Assembly: GCF_050003625.1 (NCBI RefSeq) | Contig: NC_134397.1 | Span: forward strand, 280,048,070 to 280,112,069 | From: Haematobia irritans | Lineage: Eukaryota > Arthropoda > Insecta > Diptera > Muscidae | Direction: 5' to 3' | Length of the DNA: 64,000 nucleotides | In this document: one piece after another, positions 23,661 through 34,160 of the stretch | Layout of the letters: every line of letters starts with the position of its first letter | Numbering within the stretch: the first letter of the stretch is position 1 | Made by a program: the position numbers and the translations under genes | The notes under the pieces: model-generated | The model's input: the letters and a program-made list of their open reading frames with translations, nothing else | What the model was told of the DNA's origin: nothing | The model's database searches: none

Positions 23661-23917
23661 GAGAACAAACATTGACTTGATGGGAGGGACACTGATAGGA
23701 GGTGAGCTGTGGGTAGGATACGGGATCATGTTTCAATAGCCTGTTATGTGGACTGCGAGGTAGGAGTACTTGTCCAAAACACGGTTAAGTTACTCTTCGG
23801 TAATGTTGGACATTCCATTATCGAACAATATAATTAGCCCTGTTAAGAAAATTATAGTCAACATCTGCGTACATAGGGTCTTTACAGTAAGTCTGATTTA
23901 TTGTATTTTCATTAGTT
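23661..23917. other. Sequence downstream of RT remnant
   Basis: Moderately GC-rich sequence that may continue the retroelement, but no motif is recognised and the second copy does not extend into it. Confidence 0.3.
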
Positions 23918-24080
23918 AAAAATTAGTAGACTGAACTTATAGGCTCAGGTTGTCTTATTTGTTGGTAATAGGTACCTGTTACGTTACGTTACGTTACCTA
24001 TTATTAGTTTTGTTTGTTAGTTTTATATGGTTAGTGATAGGATATACATTAGCGTAGCAAGACAATTTTCCAAGGGGTGG
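23918..24080 (+). repeat. Segmental duplication, block 4 copy a
   Basis: Matches 28565-28745 (AAAATTAGTAGACTGAACTT, GGTAATAGGTACCTGTTACG, TATATGGTTAGTGATAGG, CATTAGCGT). This copy has three tandem TTACG units near 23980 where the other has one. Confidence 0.85.
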
Positions 24081-24309
24081 ACATTCGTCCTCTGACAGTT
24101 CATATTAGTCATCGTTTGTTCGCCAATTTTGACCACTCCGAACCCAAAAAGAATTTTTTCACTAGTTTTTTGGCGACGCTTTATTGCAGTAGTATTAATA
24201 TATGCATTTATGAAAGAATAGTTTCAATATCAATTACTATTTATTTAATTAAATTGACGAAAAGTCAGATTAAACAAAATAATAAAGGAGTTTTAGATAT
24301 TAAACTAAA

Positions 24310-24841
24310 CATAAATTTGAATTGCTTCGAAAATTTTAAGCTTTTTTTATCACCAAAAAACTTATTTGTTATAAAATTTTTATTTTTTCAATTAAAAAAT
24401 TATTTCTGAACCAACAACACAGTCCATATCGTTTATATCAAGCACTGTTCTCTTCTGACTGTAAGTTTCTGTTCAATAAAGTATGTTAAATAAAGTATGT
24501 TTATTTGGCTCGGGGTGATATATAAATATAACTTATATGGATAATTTTCTATTGATGACAATAACAGCTACATAGCTCAGTGGATAGTTTGTTGGCTTAC
24601 AAATTGCTTCGATTCTCCGTCCAGGCGAAAGGTAAAATTTAAAAAAATTATAAAATCGAATAAATTCTTCTACATTATTTGTATTAATGTAATTAGCCAG
24701 AAAAGATTGTTTTTTTTTTTTTTTTTGAATTTGTCTTTATGAAATTGTTTTTACATCTTCCTTCCTTACAGCGAAAAAAAAATGAGAAACGAACTTTGTT
24801 TGTCTGAAATTTCGTTTGGAAGGTAAGAATTGTTTTGCGTG
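24310..24841 (+). mobile_element. Composite tRNA-containing element, internally deleted copy
   Basis: Matches the 42888-43793 element in order: GAATTGCTTCGAAAATTTTA, the AACAACACAGTCCAT block, the plus-strand tRNA-like head (24567-24626, deleted around the anticodon) and the right end ...TTTTGCGTG followed by TA (24842-24843). The minus-strand tRNA-like part and its flanks are deleted. Confidence 0.75.
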
Positions 24842-24843
24842 TA

Positions 24844-24984
24844 GGGGCCTGCCTACACGGCATTTTATGAGGTAGATATAGAATATTTGCTCAATATTGG
24901 GGACATTTTAATTTCCTTGGTAGGGTAGTTTTTACTGGTAGGTTCACGAATACTGATAGGTTCTCGAATAAAACTCCACTGCAA
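24844..24984 (+). repeat. Flank shared with 30306-30420
   Basis: GGTAGATATAGAATATTTGC and the following TATTGGGGACATTTT recur at 30330-30372, so composite element and flank were duplicated as one unit. Confidence 0.75.
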
Positions 24985-25330
24985 GCTGCACATTACGAAA
25001 TACAGTTATAGACAGAAATTGAAAACTTCGATTTTTCGAATTGTACTTGATGCCTTCTCTTCGACTTGACATCTGGATGTCGCACCAAACCGGAAAATAC
25101 ACAAATGGCGTTGTTATCGGTTGTTGGTTATGCTAAAGAGCCAAACACATGGCGAAAGCATTTTGTTTAATTTGTAATGAGTTTTACCACCGAATTTTGC
25201 TCACCCTATGGTCTCATGTTACATAGAGATATTAGTACAACTAACTGTATCGTGGATATTTTCATATACAAGGTGGATTATAGTATGACATATAAATATT
25301 TATTATATATATACTACTTCGTCAAAACGT
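24985..25330 (+). repeat. Segmental duplication, block 3 copy b
   Basis: Nearly identical to 21380-21720. It retains the empty TA site at about 25313-25316 that the pogo-like element occupies in copy a. Confidence 0.85.
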
Positions 25331-26157
25331 TCAAATCTTGTCTTTGGTGTCCAAGACACCCATGCTTCTATCAATTCTAAAATGTTCATTTATCCGATTT
25401 CAACATAAGTGGCGTTTCTGAGAGCCTAGCTTAAAAAATCCTGGGTGATTCCACCCGGGTCTGCAGTACCGTATACGCCCCACACTTTCCCGAGGTTCGT
25501 GGAGGGTTTGAAAACCTCTCCGGGGTCGATGTTCCCATATCCGTGCGCACATTATTAAGTTTCGGTAAGAAATTCTTGCCCCCTCAGATGGCCACACTGA
25601 CCAATTATCTGGAAACCTTATATTATGTAAATACCCATAGCTTTCGGATGGTAAAGATCCCGATGTCCATCAACGTGAATATCTCCGCATGTGCTACGAA
25701 AATGAGAGGGTGGATGAGATCTCCGCCTATGAGGCCTATTCTGGTTCCCGTGAATTAACCCTGATGCTCAAGGAGAATCTGCGCTTTTCCATAATTATCC
25801 AGACATATGTATAGTTCCCAGTGATAAATCGAAAAGTGCGGTGCTTATCAGCAAACAAGTCTATGGAGACAAGGTGACCGAATGGCTCAATAAGTGTATC
25901 TCTCGTGGAGTGTATTCCAAGGTGTCAGATATAGAGGAAGTCCGAGTTCCACGCTCTGAGTGGCGAAAATCGGTCATTGCCCAATGGACTGGTTCGAATG
26001 CTTCAGGACTTGGATAAACCAAATCTTCCCATGCCCTACTATTATTGTGTCCTGAAAACTCACAACGACGTCCTATTTGCAGCACACGAGGCTGGTACAC
26101 ATACGCAATATCCAAGGTAATCACCTGGGTTCTCACAAAGCTCACACGTGAATACAC
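25331..26157 (+). pseudogene. Penelope-like retroelement reverse transcriptase remnant, copy 2
   Basis: Paralogue of 22800-23550. It keeps about 100 bp lost from copy 1 (around 25557-25650), so the N-terminal motif continues through SFGKKFLPPQMATLTNYLE in one 71-residue frame (25543-25758). A second frame holds HQREYLRMCYE and SRELTLMLKENLRF. A later frame reads NGLVRMLQDLDKP then YYYCVLKTHND (about 25985-26065). At least two frameshifts separate these pieces, and the copy ends at 26157 where a MITE of family C begins. Missing relative to copy 1: the FDV..TN block. Not expressed as a protein in any plausible way. Confidence 0.55.
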
Positions 26158-26159
26158 CC

Positions 26160-26383
26160 ACCCAGAGAAGGAATATGATTACCTCAAACATGTTTCAAGA
26201 GCAAAATTTTATTTTTGGATGGTGACCATGTACCATGTTTGCTGCAAAAATGTTTTTTTCTCGCCAAACATAACATGCTTTCCGAAAACAGATACATAAT
26301 TTCCGATAATATAACATGGTTGCGGCGAACATGTTACATGGTCACCATCCAAAAATAACATTTTGCTCTTGAAACATGTTTGA
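26160..26383. mobile_element. MITE family C, copy without right terminus
   Basis: The left end CACCCAGAGAAGGAATATGA and both inner arms match 7704-7930. The final ~20 bp are replaced by segmental duplication block 1, which begins TGTTAACTATTTTTATA. Confidence 0.85.
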
Positions 26384-26385
26384 TG

Positions 26386-27018
26386 TTAACTATTTTTATA
26401 TTCACCTGATATCAATACAGGCTACGTTTACTTTCAAATACAGACAAGCTTCCGTGGTCAAGAAAATGCAGGAATTCGTTTGAAAATGCATGAGGCAGTT
26501 GTCGGTATCAATTCAATTTTATTAGTCAAATCAGACCTATAGGTGGGTATTAAGTTCGAGTTTAGCCGCTAAAATCGTCATTTTTTCACGATTACTTTTC
26601 TTTAATAATCCATTTTACGGAATACAAACATTGCGAAAATTTGCTTTGGGCTATTCCCCATCAAGTTATAATGAAATCTGCAACAAATATGTATAATTTA
26701 ATGCCTTTTTTACTGATTTAGTTTTAACTTTAGTGAAAAAATTACGATTTTAGCGGCTAAACTCGAACTTAATACCCACCTTATCTTGGGACTACATACT
26801 GATGAAATACGATTCATGCGTTGGAATAGAGACGTACCTTCCCGAATGAAGCTGACGAAAATTACAGTAGGTTTGATCTGAACCACGGTGAATACTAGAC
26901 AAGTGTTTCTACTTTCATATTCTTGTACTCGAGATCTAATGGATGATAGACTACTGTAATTTAGATTGTGGAAGTTTCCCTGGACAAGTTTAGGAACCGG
27001 AAAGGTATGTTTTGGTAT
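26386..27018 (+). repeat. Segmental duplication, block 1 copy b
   Basis: Near-identical to 17682-18318, with the nested family E MITE. After GGTATGTTTTGGTATA it jumps to CCTAACCTAACCTTGGC, so the array-element head and most of the SINE fragment seen at 18319-18565 are deleted here. Confidence 0.9.
26541..26781. mobile_element. MITE family E, copy 3 (duplicated with block 1)
   Basis: Same ends and same TAT flanks (26538-26540 and 26782-26784) as 17836-18076. Differences are single bases. The 123-residue minus frame at 26710-27081 is incidental. Confidence 0.85.
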
Positions 27019-27021
27019 ACC

Positions 27022-27855
27022 TAACCTAACCTTGGCAAAAATGCTCAGGGTGGGCTCATGAGTCGATATAGCCATGTCCATCTGTCCGTGAACACATTTT
27101 TGTAATCAAAGTCTAGGTCACAGTTTTAGTCCAATCGACTTCAAATTTGGCACATATATAGCTTTTGCCTGATTTACACTCATATGACCACAGAGGCCAA
27201 TTTTGTGCTCCGATTTAGTTGAAATTTTGCACAGGGAGAAGAATTAGCATTGTAGCTATGCGTGCCAAATTTGGTTTAAATCGGTTCAGATTTAGATATA
27301 GCTCCCATATATATGTTAGGTACTTTTAGTTAAATGTGGTATCACAATGGACTGAATAGTCTAAGTGAGCCTGCAATTTAATCGGGCTGCCACTTTAACC
27401 TAACCATATATATGTTTTTCTGATTTCGACAAAAATGGTCAAAATACCAACATTTTCCTTGTAAAATCGCCACTGCTTAGTCGAAAAGTTGTAAAACTGA
27501 CTCTAATTTTCCTAAACTTCTAAAACATATATATCGAGCGATAAATCATAAAAAAACTTTTGCGAAGTCTCCTTAAAATTCAGATTGAAATGTCTCCTAT
27601 ATTTTTTTACTACGATTGCGTTCCACCCTAGCGCATTAGCCGACTTAAATTTTGAGTCTATAGATTTTGTAGAATTCTATAAAATTCTGTCCAGATCGAG
27701 TGATATTTAAATGTATGTATTTGGGACAAACCTTTATATATAACCCCCAACACATTTGACGGATGTGATATGGTATCGAAAATTTAGATCTACAAAGTTG
27801 TGCAGGGTATGATAAAGTCGGCCCCGCCCGACTTTAGACTTTCCTTACTTGTTTT
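27022..27855 (+). mobile_element. 153-bp-array element of 62657 type, 5'-truncated
   Basis: Aligned with 18570-19608, with one array unit deleted. Unlike that copy it keeps the full end GACTTTAGACTTTCCTTACT followed by TGTTTT. It includes the SINE-tail fragment at 27332-27405. Confidence 0.8.
27332..27405 (+). repeat. SINE tail fragment
   Basis: TGTGGTATCACAATGGACTG through TTTAACCTAACC. Orthologous to the fragment at 19105-19190. Confidence 0.8.
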
Positions 27856-28302
27856 CTGTTATTTTCTGTAGTGAGATTGCCATGTTAGAATAGATAGATG
27901 TTGGTACTGTGGTCATTATAGAGAATTAGAATTGGATTTTGCAGTTAAGATTTTTTGATATTTGATTACGGTCGTCTTTAATAAACTTCGATAATAGTAT
28001 GTCATAAATATTAGATCGTGATTTATTACGTCTTAGATATTATATAGTTAGTGTTGGTCTGGATAGGTTATAGTAACCTATAGCTACTTTTGTTTATTGT
28101 GGAAGTACTGGACATATAATTTATGCTCTACATGTTATAGTTATACGATATGCACTTTATGTACATAATGAGGGCCTATGTTATGTAGCACAGAAATAGG
28201 CATAATGCGATCGTATACATCAATAGGGAGAATAGGGTCCATATGGGGATGATAAATACCACAACAGATATCAGACTATTAAGACAGGCGGGGGTTTTAA
28301 TA
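27856..28302. other. Stretch without gene
   Basis: AT-rich sequence with no repeat partner noticed. It separates block 1/array element from block 2 in this copy only. Confidence 0.45.
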
Positions 28303-28447
28303 AAGTGGTAGTTCAGTCTTCACTAAACGTAGGATTGTTCAAAGAGACAAGAGACCATTTACATATAATCTTGAATGTTTTCAATGTTGAACTCATATAT
28401 TCTCCAAGCATTTGTGTTTCTCAAAGACATAAATTGTAAATAATATT
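28303..28447 (+). repeat. Segmental duplication, block 2 copy b
   Basis: Near-identical to 19612-19765 (AGGATTGTTCAAAGAGACAA, TTCTCCAAGCATTTGTGTTT). Confidence 0.85.
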
Positions 28448-28564
28448 CCTATTCTGGTATCTAGACTTGTATTGGTTTTTTCTCTTCTCTTTCCCACAAA
28501 AAAGCTCGACATGTGTAACAATGACTAATATATAATTATAAAACTATGGAATATAGGGGGGGGC

Positions 28565-28745
28565 TATAGCCCCCTACCTAAAAATTAGTAGACTGAACTT
28601 ATAGGCTCAGGTTGTGTTTTATTTGTTGGTAATAGGTACCTGTTACGTACATATTATTAGTTTTGTTTGTTTAGTTTGTTAGTTTTATATGGTTAGTGAT
28701 AGGGTATATACATTAGCGTTGCTAGACAATTTTCCTAGGGGGGGG
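28565..28745 (+). repeat. Segmental duplication, block 4 copy b
   Basis: Partner of 23918-24080. Flanked by GGGGGGGCTATAGCCCCCTA-like palindromes at 28555-28575 and 28740-28760, a feature also seen near 59910-59950. Confidence 0.8.
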
Positions 28746-28839
28746 GGCTATAACCCCCTATAAAATTAGTAGACTGAACTTATAGGCTTAGTTAATAAAT
28801 TCATATAAAAACGAATAAAAAATTTTAAATTTTATAAAA

Positions 28840-29040
28840 ACGAATAAAAAATCAGACATCAAAATAACTAGATAATTAATTTTTAATAAAGCAACTAATA
28901 GTAGCCCCACACTATTTCCCAGAAAAACAATTGGGAGTTTTTCTAAAGGCACAACTTGAAAACCACTTCCAACAATGTCCTCACAAAATAATAATTTCAT
29001 TCTGTTACTGACATTTCAATTAAACGGAAGTTTTATTAAC
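28840..29040 (+). repeat. Interspersed repeat, family F, copy 2
   Basis: Shares AAAAAATCAGAC, ATAACTAGA, AGCAACTAA, TTTTTCTAAAGGCACAACTT and CACTTCCAA with 59075-59440. Confidence 0.6.
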
Positions 29041-29357
29041 ATAATCCTGGGATACACCAAATACTAATAGCTGTATTGGAAATTACGCAAAGGACCAAAA
29101 TGAATACGAGAATGAAAAATTCGGCTAGAAGACAACTAGAAGCGCAAGGAAATTCAAGAAATTCAAATATTGATGCGCTTTGTTCTCATGGAGATGGAAA
29201 TATCACGCCACATTGATTGTAAAGAATAGCAGCAATTCAAGCAAGGATTTTTGTTATTTTATAAAAAAATGGCGGATGCGTCTATTTCGACCACTTTTTT
29301 CTATATGAAGGGGATGCCAGATCGAAACAAAATTTAACATGTGTTCATAACAGAGAT

Positions 29358-29719
29358 GGAAGTTTCCAAAACACTTAACTTTCTTCTGTTTATACCGCGC
29401 TTTTTGAGCTAGGCTAAGAAGTTTCCGAACTGCCCTTGCATGTAATGTTGAACATCTTTTCCGAATCTTCCGAACATATATGGAATATATGTAAAAAACA
29501 CAAAAAAAACTTTTATTTTATTTATTTCTGCCTGAATGTGGAAGTTTCCAAAACACTTAACTTTCTTCTGTTTATACCGCGCTTTTTGAGCTAGGCTAAG
29601 AAGTTTCCGAACTGCCCTCGCATGTAATGTTGAACATCTTTTCCGAATCTTCCGAACATATCTGGAATATATGTAAAAAACAAAAAAAAAACTTTTATTT
29701 TATTTATTTCTGCCTGAAT
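29358..29719 (+). repeat. Tandem duplication, 182-bp unit, two copies
   Basis: GGAAGTTTCCAAAACACTTA begins at 29358 and again at 29540. The two copies are almost identical. The second half of the unit (ATGTTGAACATCTTTTCCGA, ATCTTCCGAACATAT) belongs to the composite element family, so the duplication lies in that element's left half. Confidence 0.9.
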
Positions 29720-30303
29720 GTAACATAGTCGATCAGACCCTAAAACAGTTACAGTTATAATACAATAGTATTACTATTAGGATAGAATAGAACAGAAATA
29801 CTACTATTTGGTTTTCGGTCGAAGCAGGGATCGAACCCTTGACATGGAAGACGGACGTAGCCACCACTGCTACATGGTACCCAATTACATGTATGTTTCT
29901 GTTAAATAAAGTTTGTTTAATTGGCTCGTGGGCGCCGCAAGCTACGATATATAAATATAACTTATATGGATAATTCTCTATTGATGATAATAACAGCTAC
30001 ATAGCTCAGTGGATAGTGTGTTGGCTTACAAATTGCATGCTAAAATTAAAAAATATATATATAAAATCTAATAATTTCTTCTACATTGTTTGTATTAATG
30101 AAATTAGCCAGAAAAGACTGTTTTTTATTTTAATTTTTTTTTGTCTTTATGAAATTGTTTTTACATCCTAGAAAAGAAAAACGTTTATCACAAAAAGTAT
30201 ATACTTTTCCTCTAAATAAGCTTCCTTACAGCGAAAAGCAAATGAGAAACGACCTTTGTTTGTCTAAAATTTCGTTTGGGAGGTAAGAATTATGTTTTGC
30301 GTG
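29720..30303 (+). mobile_element. Composite tRNA-containing element, right part
   Basis: Contains a minus-strand tRNA-like part (29817-29883), TATATAAATATAACTTATAT, a plus-strand tRNA-like head truncated after its A box (29996-30045) and the canonical right end TTTTGCGTG with TA (30304-30305). Confidence 0.75.
29817..29883 (-). repeat. tRNA-like Pol III head, minus strand
   Basis: Inverse of the intact sequence at 43218-43290, with B-box sequence GGGTTCGATCCC on the minus strand. A 5-bp loss in the anticodon region and changed stems argue against a functional tRNA. Confidence 0.6.
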
Positions 30304-30421
30304 TAGGGGCTTGTCTACACGGCAGTTTATGAGGTAGATATAGAATATTTGCTCAATATTGGGGACATTTTCAAAATACCCTACCAATACTTTTTACTGA
30401 TAGGTTTTCGGATAGGGTTTA

Positions 30422-30830
30422 TATTTTTACGAAATTGGATTGGCGGATTGGATCTGCATTGCCAAAACCAATTCATCAACATAGTTTAGCATAGGATAGC
30501 TTTTCCGTTTGGGATTAGAAACACTGAACAGTAGACATACTAAATCAATTTTTTGTAATTTTGATTTACTTACCTCTATCGCAAAGGTAAGTACGGAAAA
30601 GTATAAAAATATGAACGACATTGCTTTTAATAAACCTTACACGTAACACTGCAAGCAGAAAATTACGAAACACAGTGTTGGGCGGAAATTGAAAACTTCG
30701 ATTTTTCGAATTGCATTTGATGCATTTTCTTGATGTCGCGCCAAAACAATTATACAAATCTAGTCGTTACAAAACACAGGACGACGACAGTTAATTTAAT
30801 TTGTTTTACCACCGAATTTTGTTGCCAGAA
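30422..30830 (+). repeat. Segmental duplication, block 3 copy c (diverged)
   Basis: Aligned with 21165-21600, but clearly more diverged than copy b and with small insertions (AAAGGTAAGTACGG). It ends before the reverse-transcriptase part. Confidence 0.75.
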
Positions 30831-31057
30831 TATTCCAAATCGTCAGCCTTGGCTTTACAAATAGCTGGCAGAGGGAGCTAGGAGGTAAGTCGTAAGCTAA
30901 AAGTCTAACAGTATACATCGTAGATAACCATGTATATATGTGGCAATGTATGTGTCCGACATCTGCCAAATGAATTACAAGATGCTTGTAGATTTTTCTA
31001 GATGGTTGTAGGCAAGACTAGCCAAAATGTTCGAAATAGTGTTGTATTTCATGCATA

Positions 31058-31392
31058 CAAAAAAAAATTACTCAAAAAGTACGAAAGTTTTTCATAAAAA
31101 GTACGAAATTGTTTCGTACGTAACAATTTCATAAATATGAGAAATTTTCGTAAAAAGTACGAAACAATTTCATAAAAAGAACGAAATTGTTTCATAAAAA
31201 GTGTGAAACTTTTTCATAAAAAGTACGAAGATGTTTCTTACAAACTACGAAAATTTGTAAGAACTTTTCTTCGTAAAAAGTACGAACTATTTCGTACTTT
31301 TAATGAAAAGTTTCTTTGGTTGTAAAACAATGTCAAATTTCATACTTTTAACGAAATTTTTCGTTCTTGTTACGAAGAAAACTCTTTCGGTG
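31058..31392. mobile_element. TA-flanked element with ACGAAA repeats
   Basis: Flanked by TA (31056-31057 and 31393-31394). The left end CAAAAAAAAATTACTCAAAAAG and the inverse of the right end (CACCGAAAGAGTTTTC) are only loosely alike. The interior consists of about a dozen degenerate TTTCATAAAAAGTACGAAA units that switch orientation near 31270. Non-coding. Probably a Tc1/mariner-type MITE. Confidence 0.55.
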
Positions 31393-31589
31393 TATGACAG
31401 ATTTATGAAATGTCTTCATATTTATGAAAGTTGCATATATATTACGAAAATTTTCATCAAATTTGATGAATACGCTGCATAAAACTTGGACTTTTTGTGT
31501 GTAGTGCTATTTTTATCTGTTCAATCCAAGTTTCCCCTCTCGGTAATGCTAAAGACATATTTAAATGATACATTAAATTTTATTAAAAA

Positions 31590-31650
31590 TTAGGTCCCTT
31601 GTCGTAGAATCGGGTATCACTTACTGATAAGAGACTGTGGTATCACAATG
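31590..31650 (+). repeat. SINE tail fragment, diverged
   Basis: AGGTCCCTTGTCGTAGAATC then CACTTACTGATAAGAGA and GTGGTATCACAATGA follow the SINE order with internal losses. Confidence 0.6.
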
Positions 31651-32136
31651 ACATGTCAAGTAAAGGATGGGTTCCTCCAGAGTCATTCTTACACCTCGAA
31701 ATATCATTCTGAAAGAAAATGCCTTTCCTGTGTTTTATAACTATTAGAGAAGAGCCAATATCAAAACTATTGATTGTACAGATTATTTAGATAACAATTT
31801 AAGGCTTAGACTCTCCTAAAACTTATACCAAAATAGTAGTGGTGGCTAATTAATTAAAATTATATTTTAAGTTCCTTATTTTTAAACATTAAACAACGTG
31901 ATATTTTTTTGCTAAAGTTTTTCATTACAAAAAATGTACAACAGATTTACAAACAAGTTAGAATAATACTATTATTATTTTTTCCAAATGAAAACCTCTA
32001 GCATAATTATTGTACAAGAGAGCCCAACTAAGGGAAAATAATATTGTTTATTATAGTTATACGATATATAATAAATTTGAAACAATAAACACGAAAAAAT
32101 AAAAATAGACTGAATATAGTGTTAAGTCCGTTGTGA

Positions 32137-32200
32137 TACCACAGTCCGATTCCATGTTTAGCTCAATGTCAAGGGACCTCCTTTCTATGCCCGAATCCAC
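32137..32200 (-). repeat. SINE fragment, inverted
   Basis: TTGTGATACCACA, GATTCCATGTTTAGCTCAAT and GACCTCCTTTCTAT are the reverse complement of the SINE body. Confidence 0.65.
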
Positions 32201-33632
32201 TTAGACGAACTTTTGCAATACTAAGAACTGTCACCAGAATTACCGCCGACTATTTATCGCCAGTTGTCGCAATTGGTCGTACAAATGTCCGTTTTCTATA
32301 TGGGTAATTCTCCACATTCAAATACAATACATTGGAATTCCATCAGGCCTATAATGAAAGAAAATGCAAGGAAATATTTAATTTAATACAATTTAATGAG
32401 AAATCAAGTTAAATGGCGGAGAAACTAAAGAAATGAGAATGCTTGCAAGTAGGCAATGCTGATTAATGGGCCAAGATCATAATTGGATATGGCAATCAAA
32501 CTGACGAACTTAATCTCATACATCTGGGTGATAGGTTCAGAAAAACCAAACTGTTCACTGAAAAAAGTTCACATTAAATTATTCATCATATCCGCCATTG
32601 CACAAAAGAATCCAAAGAGGATATCAAAAGTCAGTCATCCAGCCGCAAAAGTTGCATTTCTTGACTGCTTTACTGTGCCTTTACAGCGACAACGATTTTG
32701 GCCATGCAACATTGGACACGTTTCATATTAACAAAAACATCATCAACATCAACTTTATAATGGCTGCAGAATTTCCCTTTCCACTTTTTGCCACAAAAGA
32801 GTCGAGGCAGGGAATAGAGTTGATACAACTTTTGCATTTTGTTAAGAGCCAAACCACAAGCCGTGCTTTACATTCACCAGTCGAAAACACATTTAAGCCA
32901 AATGGCAAATTGTTAAGAAAATGGCTGGTTGCAATAGTCTGGTTGGTTGGTTGGTTGCTTATTTGCCGCTCTGTCATTGTTGCGCTGTTCCATTGCAAAT
33001 TTACTCTGTGGCTGCTGATGTTTATGCAGCAAAATGAATTAAGATTCGTTTCAGTATGCAGGGCCGGTATTATTGTCATAGCCAGGCGCTTAAGATGTAT
33101 TCCCATACTTAATTCAAAGCAATAATGGATATTTTAGGACACAAAATTTATCACATATTGTGGAAAAACGTATTTTATATAAACACTAGCGTAACCCGGC
33201 CCGCTTCGCTGCGCCTTCCGAAGCGTATTTGGAGGGACATTTTACGTTAACTTAGTCAACTATATCCTTCGTGTTTAAAAGAATTTGAATTCTTTTAAAC
33301 AAATCGGACTACTTGATTTTTCGTTACGGCGGGAGTGGGTGTACCCTTTCCTCCAAATTTTTTTAATAATGTTCTGTATTCAAGTAGTTGGACAATCTTC
33401 TATATTTCTTGTGAATTTTAAGTGTGGTTTGTCAAGGAAAGGTATCCTTCTCCTCAACATATCTGAAAATTAAGCACTATATTATAATAAGATACAAAGA
33501 ATTACTGTTTCCCATCCAATAAATCGGAAAAAGCAAAAGTAGTACAAAATTTTACCCCATTAACATTTGCTCAAATGTTAGAAAATGATGCACCCTCTAC
33601 GTTGGCTACCAATTTCATGTAAATTTAAGTTC

Positions 33633-33836
33633 TTTACTAAAAAGAAGTCTGGCAGAAGCCTGTGCAAAAATCATAAAATTATGTACCTCTACATTCAATT
33701 TAAGAAAAAAAAGCGGACAAAAGGGAACCCTCTCTTTACTAAAAAGAAGTCTGGCAGAAGCCTGTGCAAAAATCATAAAATTATGTACCGAGTTCCCATT
33801 TACGGACAACCCTCTACTTTCAATTGAAGAAAAAAA
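33633..33836 (+). repeat. Tandem duplication, 102-bp unit
   Basis: TTTACTAAAAAGAAGTCTGG begins at 33633 and 33735, and each copy ends in AAAAAAGCGGACAAAAGGGA. The second copy carries an extra ~25 bp. The frames of 80 and 104 residues here (33585-33827 plus, 33615-33929 minus) follow from the duplication. Confidence 0.85.
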
Positions 33837-34022
33837 AGCGGACAAAAGGGAACCCTCTCCCCACCTTCGCTCCACTCCGACCTGATATCGGACTATCACG
33901 TACCCTACATTAATTTCGCAACTACTCAATGGTCCCTATAAATTCTATCGAAGTAAATCGACAAAGTTTATTTCAATATTGCCTTCCCCAACCAGATATC
34001 GAAAAATCATATACTAATTTAA

Positions 34023-34160
34023 AGCCTGTTTCTGTATGTCGAACGATCTCTATCGATCGACTGAAATGCATAGAAACAGCTGATTTTTGGTTATAAATTC
34101 AGCTGTTTGTTTCCATTTCAGTCGATTGATAGAGCTCGATCGACATACAGAAACAGGCTG
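34023..34160. mobile_element. Foldback MITE with TTAA target duplication
   Basis: A 138-bp element with near-palindromic arms of about 45 bp (AGCCTGTTTCTGTATGTCGA and its inverse). Flanked by TTAA at 34019-34022 and 34161-34164. The partner repeat near 13340-13370 shows the same host sequence with a single TTAA and no insert. A TTAA target suggests piggyBac-type mobilisation, although the ends do not start with CCC. A related half copy ending AATAGGCTG/TTAA is at about 60025-60075. Confidence 0.85.

Larger units (their letters stand above)
31395..33170. other. Mostly single-copy stretch, no gene called
   Basis: Apart from two SINE fragments no repeat was noticed. 32480-33130 is less AT-rich and has overlapping frames on both strands (175 residues plus at 32598-33125, 127 residues minus at 32723-33106). 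Neither shows a domain, and both read as translated non-coding sequence (for instance the GGTTGGTTGGTTGG run at 32940). Candidate conserved non-coding block, by inference. Confidence 0.4.

Noticed and set aside
32598..33125. 175-residue plus-strand ORF, the second longest in the window
   Set aside because: It overlaps a 127-residue frame on the other strand, has no recognisable domain, and is partly built from a GGTTGGTT run. Composition looks non-coding.
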